Program-made: the position numbers and the translations under genes
In this document: one piece after another, positions 60,671 to 64,000 of the stretch
How positions within the stretch are numbered: the stretch's first letter is position 1
Layout: each line of letters opens with the position of its first letter
The notes under the pieces: generated by a model
What the model saw: the letters and a program-made list of their open reading frames with translations, nothing else
The model's database searches: none
Told to the model about the DNA's origin: nothing
From: JAKZVK01 sp965261065
Lineage (GTDB): Bacteria > Acidobacteriota > Terriglobia > Bryobacterales > UBA6623
Assembly (NCBI GenBank): GCA_965261065.1
Contig: OZ253444.1
Coordinates: 124,001 to 188,000, forward strand
DNA length: 64,000 nucleotides
Reading direction: 5' to 3'

Positions 60671-61027
60671 CGCCGGGACGCAGGAGTATCCCCGAGGAAT
60701 GGGAGCCGGGCTGCCGGAAGCGCCGGCCCCCTAGCTCAACATCGCATTGGCCGTACAGACCTTCGTCCGTTACGAAAACAGCACCGGCCATGATCATCAG
60801 GATGACCTTCGAGTGTAATCTGCTCCCTGGTCTTCGAGAGGCGCAATCGGCCGGGCGCGCGCACCTCTTCTTCCCTCAGGACCGCCACCTGAACATCGCC
60901 GGCAACCGGCGAGCCGCGGAGATCTTGTTTCAATTCCTGCGGCAGCGCCACCAGTGAGCTCGGTCACTGCGGGCCACGATGGTCGTGCTATCCTTGCAGG
61001 CGGCATTTTCCAAAGAAGGAGAGACCC

Positions 61028-62140
61028 ATGGCGGAAAAGAACGTTTCTCGGCGTGCGTTCGTGGCGATGGCAGGCGCAGCTTCGGCTGTGCCGGCGGAGG
61101 CCGCGGCGGGCCGCAAGGCGGTGGTTGCGCCGGCGGCGGTGAACATGGCGGCGCCACAAGCGCAAGGCGACTCGATCCGGGTGGTCACGCTGTACAAGTT
61201 CTCGCCGCGCGAGATGCAGCAGATCCAAGAGGCGGCCGCGCCCACGCGGGTCGAGATCACCATCTGCCGGGACCGCGACGAGTTCAAGCAGAGGCTCCGC
61301 GACGCGGAGGTCATCTACGGCGGCTTGCGGTCGGGAGAGATCGACTTTGCTCCCAAGGTGCAATGGATCATGAACGGCGGCGCCGGCGTGGAGAACCTGG
61401 CGCGGGACGTTCGTGACCATGCCGTCGTCCTCACCAACTATGCCCGGACGTTCGCGCCGGGTATCTCAGAGACTGCCATCGGGTTGCTGCTGTGCCTGAC
61501 ACACCGCATCGGGACCTACATGAAGCAGTTCTACGTCGACAAGGAAATGGTGCGGCTGGGCACCGTCAAGTCTGACGACCACGTCGAATTGGTCGGCCGC
61601 GTGATGGGTATCGTTGGGATGGGTGGGATTGGCAGCGCGATCGCAAGGCGCGCGCACTACGGCCTCGACATGCGGATCGTCGGCACCGACGCCAAGCCCC
61701 TGCCGAAACTGGAATACGTAGACGAGTTGTACGACCCCTCATGGTTTGACGAGATGGTGCCGCAAGTCGATGTGCTCGTCTCCGCCGTTCCGCACACACC
61801 GATCACCGAGCGCATGTTCAACGAAGACGTGTTCCGCAAGATGAAGAAGACGGCGTACTTCATCTGCATGTCGCGCGGCAAGGTGTTCGACGACATGGCG
61901 CTGGTCCGCGCACTCAAGGAAGGCTGGATCGCCGGCGCCGGGCTGGACGTCTTCGCGCCCGATCCCGCGCCGAAGGGGCACCCGATCTACGAGTTGGACA
62001 ACGTGGTCATGACCCCGCACACGTCGGGCTGGAGCCCAGACCGCCAGGTGCGGCTCATCTCGTTGTTTTCCGAAAACATGCGGCGGTATGCCAAAGGGGC
62101 GCCGCTGATCAATGTGGTGGACAAGCAGGCGGGCTACTGA
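61028..62140 (+). CDS. D-2-hydroxyacid dehydrogenase with Tat-type leader
   Basis: 370 residues, ATG 61028 with AAAGAAGGAGA 4-14 bases upstream. Leader KNVSRRAFVAMAGAASAVPA has a twin-arginine pattern. The NAD-binding Rossmann domain carries GIVGMGGIGSAIARRAHYGL. The catalytic Arg is in YFICMSRGKVFDDMALVRAL, and the catalytic Glu/His appear in GLDVFAPDPAPKGHPIYELD (Glu region) and VVMTPHTSG (His). Exported NAD enzymes are rare, so either a cofactor is carried through Tat in the folded protein or the leader is not functional. The stop codon TGA is also the first base triplet of a dispersed repeat. Confidence 0.87.
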   Translation: MAEKNVSRRAFVAMAGAASAVPAEAAAGRKAVVAPAAVNMAAPQAQGDSIRVVTLYKFSPREMQQIQEAAAPTRVEITICRDRDEFKQRLRDAEVIYGGLRSGEIDFAPKVQWIMNGGAGVENLARDVRDHAVVLTNYARTFAPGISETAIGLLLCLTHRIGTYMKQFYVDKEMVRLGTVKSDDHVELVGRVMGIVGMGGIGSAIARRAHYGLDMRIVGTDAKPLPKLEYVDELYDPSWFDEMVPQVDVLVSAVPHTPITERMFNEDVFRKMKKTAYFICMSRGKVFDDMALVRALKEGWIAGAGLDVFAPDPAPKGHPIYELDNVVMTPHTSGWSPDRQVRLISLFSENMRRYAKGAPLINVVDKQAGY

Positions 62141-62610
62141 GCCGTGACCGTAAGGGAGCGGTCCGGCACGAACCCTGACGCCACTCGAACGCCTCTAAGA
62201 GCCTCTAAGAGCACCGCGGCCACCCTTGCGGCACCGCAAAGCGGCTGTGCGCTCCTTGCAAGGCAGGGTCATCGGTCGGGCTTGACGAAAGAACCGCACT
62301 CTGACCTCGGTCTACCAGCCCACACCGGACGCGAGTCCGCAAAGCACACGGACGGATGTTAGCCCGAGGTGGAGCCGTTAGGCGGAACCTCGGGTATCGA
62401 ACCTCTTGCACCGGGAGCCCTGACAGGGCGATGGAAAGGCCGCCACGTACCGAGCGGCTGCATCCCGGACAGCAGCCCGTATCGCACCGAACGAGTTGCA
62501 ACGCCAAACGGCGCTTGCCAGCCCTCTAGCTCCCTCTAGCCCGCGCTAACTTGAGCAGCTCAGCGGTCCGGCACGAACCCCGGCGCCCCTTCAAACGCGC
62601 CTAGCCTAGG
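62139..62610. repeat. Cluster of dispersed repeats between dehydrogenase and pyrE
   Basis: No gene is visible in 62141..62605. Three repeat blocks are: 62139..62185 (copy of 53315..53361), 62354..62392 (copy of about 14418..14458) and 62562..62593 (short version of the first). CTCTAGC/CTCTAAGAG runs lie between. Confidence 0.65.
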
Positions 62611-63184
62611 TCTGCTCCTCCGACCCCTCCAACAACTCAGTCATCGTAAACACCCGCTCAAACGGGCAGCCGCTCTTCTCCTCAATGCTCTCCTTACTCC
62701 CCTGTTCCCGGTCCACCAGGCAGATCGCACCGAGCACATTCATCCCGGCCTCGCGCGCGCGCTCGATCGCTAGGACGGTGGAGCCTCCGGTCGTACACAC
62801 GTCATCGACAACCACCACGTCGAGACCCTTTGCCTCATCGACGCCCACGATGTAACCCTGCCGGCCGTGGTCCTTAACGTCTTTGCGCACGAGGAAGGCG
62901 TTGATGACCGTGCCGTACTCGAGGGCTTCCCGAGCGACGGCGGTCACCACCGGATCGGCGCCCATGGTGAGTCCACCGATGGCGGCCGGGTGCCAACCCC
63001 GTTCGCGCATGGTTTCGATAAACGCCCGTCCGATCAGCGGCATGGCTTCGGCGCGCAACGTGGTGAGGCGCGCGTCGACGTAGATGTTGCTGCGCTGTCC
63101 CGAGGCGAGCACGAAGTCGCCTCGGCGAATGGAGTGCGTTTGCAGGATCTGCTTGAGGCGGTCGCGGTTGGAGTCACCGATCAT
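62606..63184 (-). CDS. pyrE: Orotate phosphoribosyltransferase
   Basis: 192 residues from ATG 63184; longer in-frame starts add only low-complexity sequence from the repeat region upstream. Type I PRTase fold: LKQILQTHSIRRGDFVLASG, the substrate segment SNIYVDARLTTL, IGGLTMGADPVVTAVARE, the flexible-loop VRKDVKDHGRQGYIVG and the PRPP motif VVVVDDVCTTGGSTVLAIER. It converts orotate and PRPP to OMP in pyrimidine synthesis. It stands alone here without other pyr genes. Confidence 0.93.
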   Translation of the reverse strand: MIGDSNRDRLKQILQTHSIRRGDFVLASGQRSNIYVDARLTTLRAEAMPLIGRAFIETMRERGWHPAAIGGLTMGADPVVTAVAREALEYGTVINAFLVRKDVKDHGRQGYIVGVDEAKGLDVVVVDDVCTTGGSTVLAIERAREAGMNVLGAICLVDREQGSKESIEEKSGCPFERVFTMTELLEGSEEQT

Positions 63185-63324
63185 GGCGGGCTGCTTTCTC
63201 GACGATTGCGAACATCGCGAACAGGGTGGCCGCGAACAGGGTGGCATGCGGAGGCCGAGCGCCCTGTTTCCAGGTAGTGTCTCAGTTTCAGCTTCAGCCG
63301 TTCCATATGCTTCCGGTTGCACCG

Positions 63325-63500
63325 AAGCAGCCGCCTTCAGGCGCCTTCAGGCTGCTTGCGCGCGAAGCGCGTTGTAGGCCGGCTGTTTACGGCCGGTTAC
63401 TGGTCGCCGGCTGCATTAGGCAGGGCGTTTTAACGTCCTTCCTTGGCTGGCTTTAGCCACGCCCGGCCCCCATCCGGCCCCCCCCCCCCAAAAAAAAGAT
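63325..63500. repeat. Composite dispersed repeat and C10-A8 homopolymer run
   Basis: 63325..63470 matches 30006..30130 in order: CGCCTTCAG, GAAGCGCGTTGTAGGC, a variable hairpin, AACGTCCTTCCT and GCTTYAGCCACG. A run of C's followed by A's at about 63479..63498 is unusual for this genome. No gene between 63185 and 63646. Confidence 0.6.
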
Positions 63501-63646
63501 TCGCGCGATCATGCCCCCGCGTCCTCCTGGGCTTCTGCTGAAACCCAAACTGAGACACTACTCTGTTTACACGCGGACTCACGCCGCCTCACTAGAATAA
63601 AACGATCGGGTGCCGTGCGCGGGGGAGCGCGGCTTTCCACCCATCC

Positions 63647-64000
63647 ATGACGGACGTTGCCATCGTCGGAGGAGGTATATCGGGCCTTTCGGCCGCATAC
63701 TTTCTCGCCGAGCGCGGCTACGAGTGCACACTGATCGAAGCGCAATCGCGCCTGGGTGGTGTGATCCGCAGCGAGAGAGTCGATGGGTGCCTGGTCGAAG
63801 CCGGTCCTGATAGCTTTCTGGCACAGAAGCCCTGGGCGCTGGAGTTGATCCGCGAGTTGGGGATGGAGGACCAGGTCATCGGGTCCCAAGACCGCCGCCG
63901 GCGCACGTACGTGTTGCGCAAGGGGAAGCTGATTGTGCTTCCGGAGGGCATTCAGTTCCTGGCGCCGACCAGACTGAGGCCCATGTTGGAGACGCCGCTG
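63647..64000 (+). CDS. Protoporphyrinogen oxidase (HemG/HemY type), 3' partial
   Basis: 118 codons to the window edge from ATG 63647. DVAIVGGGISGLSAAYFLAE is the FAD-binding motif, and LIEAQSRLGGVIRSERVDGC followed by EAGPDSFLAQKPWALELIRE is characteristic of the oxygen-dependent protoporphyrinogen/coproporphyrinogen oxidase family, which forms the porphyrin ring late in heme synthesis. The substrate-binding and C-terminal FAD motifs lie outside the window, so protoporphyrinogen IX versus coproporphyrinogen III cannot be distinguished. Confidence 0.88.
   Translation, partial: MTDVAIVGGGISGLSAAYFLAERGYECTLIEAQSRLGGVIRSERVDGCLVEAGPDSFLAQKPWALELIRELGMEDQVIGSQDRRRRTYVLRKGKLIVLPEGIQFLAPTRLRPMLETPL

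Noticed and set aside
60790..60957. A 55-codon open frame between ridA and the hydroxyacid dehydrogenase
   Set aside because: Starts at ATG 60790 but has no Shine-Dalgarno and no recognisable family. Nearby text resembles repeat sequence at 60057..60085, so I could not support it as a gene.

Overview
The window looks like an Acidobacteriota chromosome from the Bryobacterales/Solibacter side. The evidence is the GC-rich sequence, a von Willebrand-type protein of the acidobacterial VWFA-related kind (41633..42676, minus), an SBBP-repeat protein ending in a Solibacter-type C-terminal domain (34009..36246), a secreted DUF1549/DUF1553 protein with a DUF1501 protein (4047..6809 and 10747..12120), and several Tat-type oxidoreductases. 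This is inferred from protein families only. No rRNA is present; the one RNA gene I can support is tRNA-Leu(CAG).

Layout. 1-12 kb: edge-truncated MFS transporter, SGNH/TPR protein, DUF1553 and DUF1501 genes kept apart by a CmcI-like methyltransferase, a hypothetical secreted protein and a complete insertion sequence with 17-bp target repeats. 12-16 kb: an IS4-type element carrying a small DUF6788-like gene, a mannonate dehydratase-like gene and a 270-bp fold-back miniature element with 15-bp target repeats. 16-24 kb: a decayed BTRD-type fragment, two overlapping FMN-dependent 2-hydroxyacid dehydrogenases, a PQQ-like propeller, a DUF5715 protein, a DUF1570 metallopeptidase and an O-methyltransferase. 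24-30 kb: a nonsense-broken histidine phosphatase, an IS481-type element, a Flp pilin, a glutaryl-CoA dehydrogenase-like gene, a zinc-ribbon membrane protein and tRNA-Leu. 30-39 kb is a damaged zone: an MBOAT-SGNH gene and an SBBP gene are both cut at an ISAzo13-type element, followed by a frameshifted REP-associated transposase, an IS110 element and a truncated haloperoxidase-like gene. 39-57 kb is mostly core: RNase J, VWFA protein, NikR, a three-gene ABC/Gld-type exporter operon, an M24 peptidase, an FAD oxidoreductase, a TM2 protein, a DegP/HtrA protease and a DUF5684 membrane protein. 58-64 kb: D-threonine aldolase-like enzyme, RidA, a D-2-hydroxyacid dehydrogenase, PyrE and the start of a HemG/HemY-type protoporphyrinogen oxidase.

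Mobile DNA is the dominant theme. Six types of DDE/DEDD insertion sequence are present. One of them, ISKra4-type, occurs as two 1829-bp copies in opposite orientation (42745..44573 and 57015..58843), each with its own 9-bp target duplication. Two unrelated transposases are each preceded by a small protein with a CGKPxCRC motif, and in the ISKra4-type element the two frames are joined at an A8 run in phase for -1 frameshifting. Gaps between genes are seeded with at least five families of dispersed palindromic or composite repeats. The most frequent has the 20-bp core GGGCACGGCATGCCGTGCCC.

The strongest candidates for something little described are the DUF6788-like/transposase pairing with its slip site, the nested-hairpin miniature element together with the insertion sequence that has similar ends, and the IS110 end structures that may include a guide (bridge) RNA.
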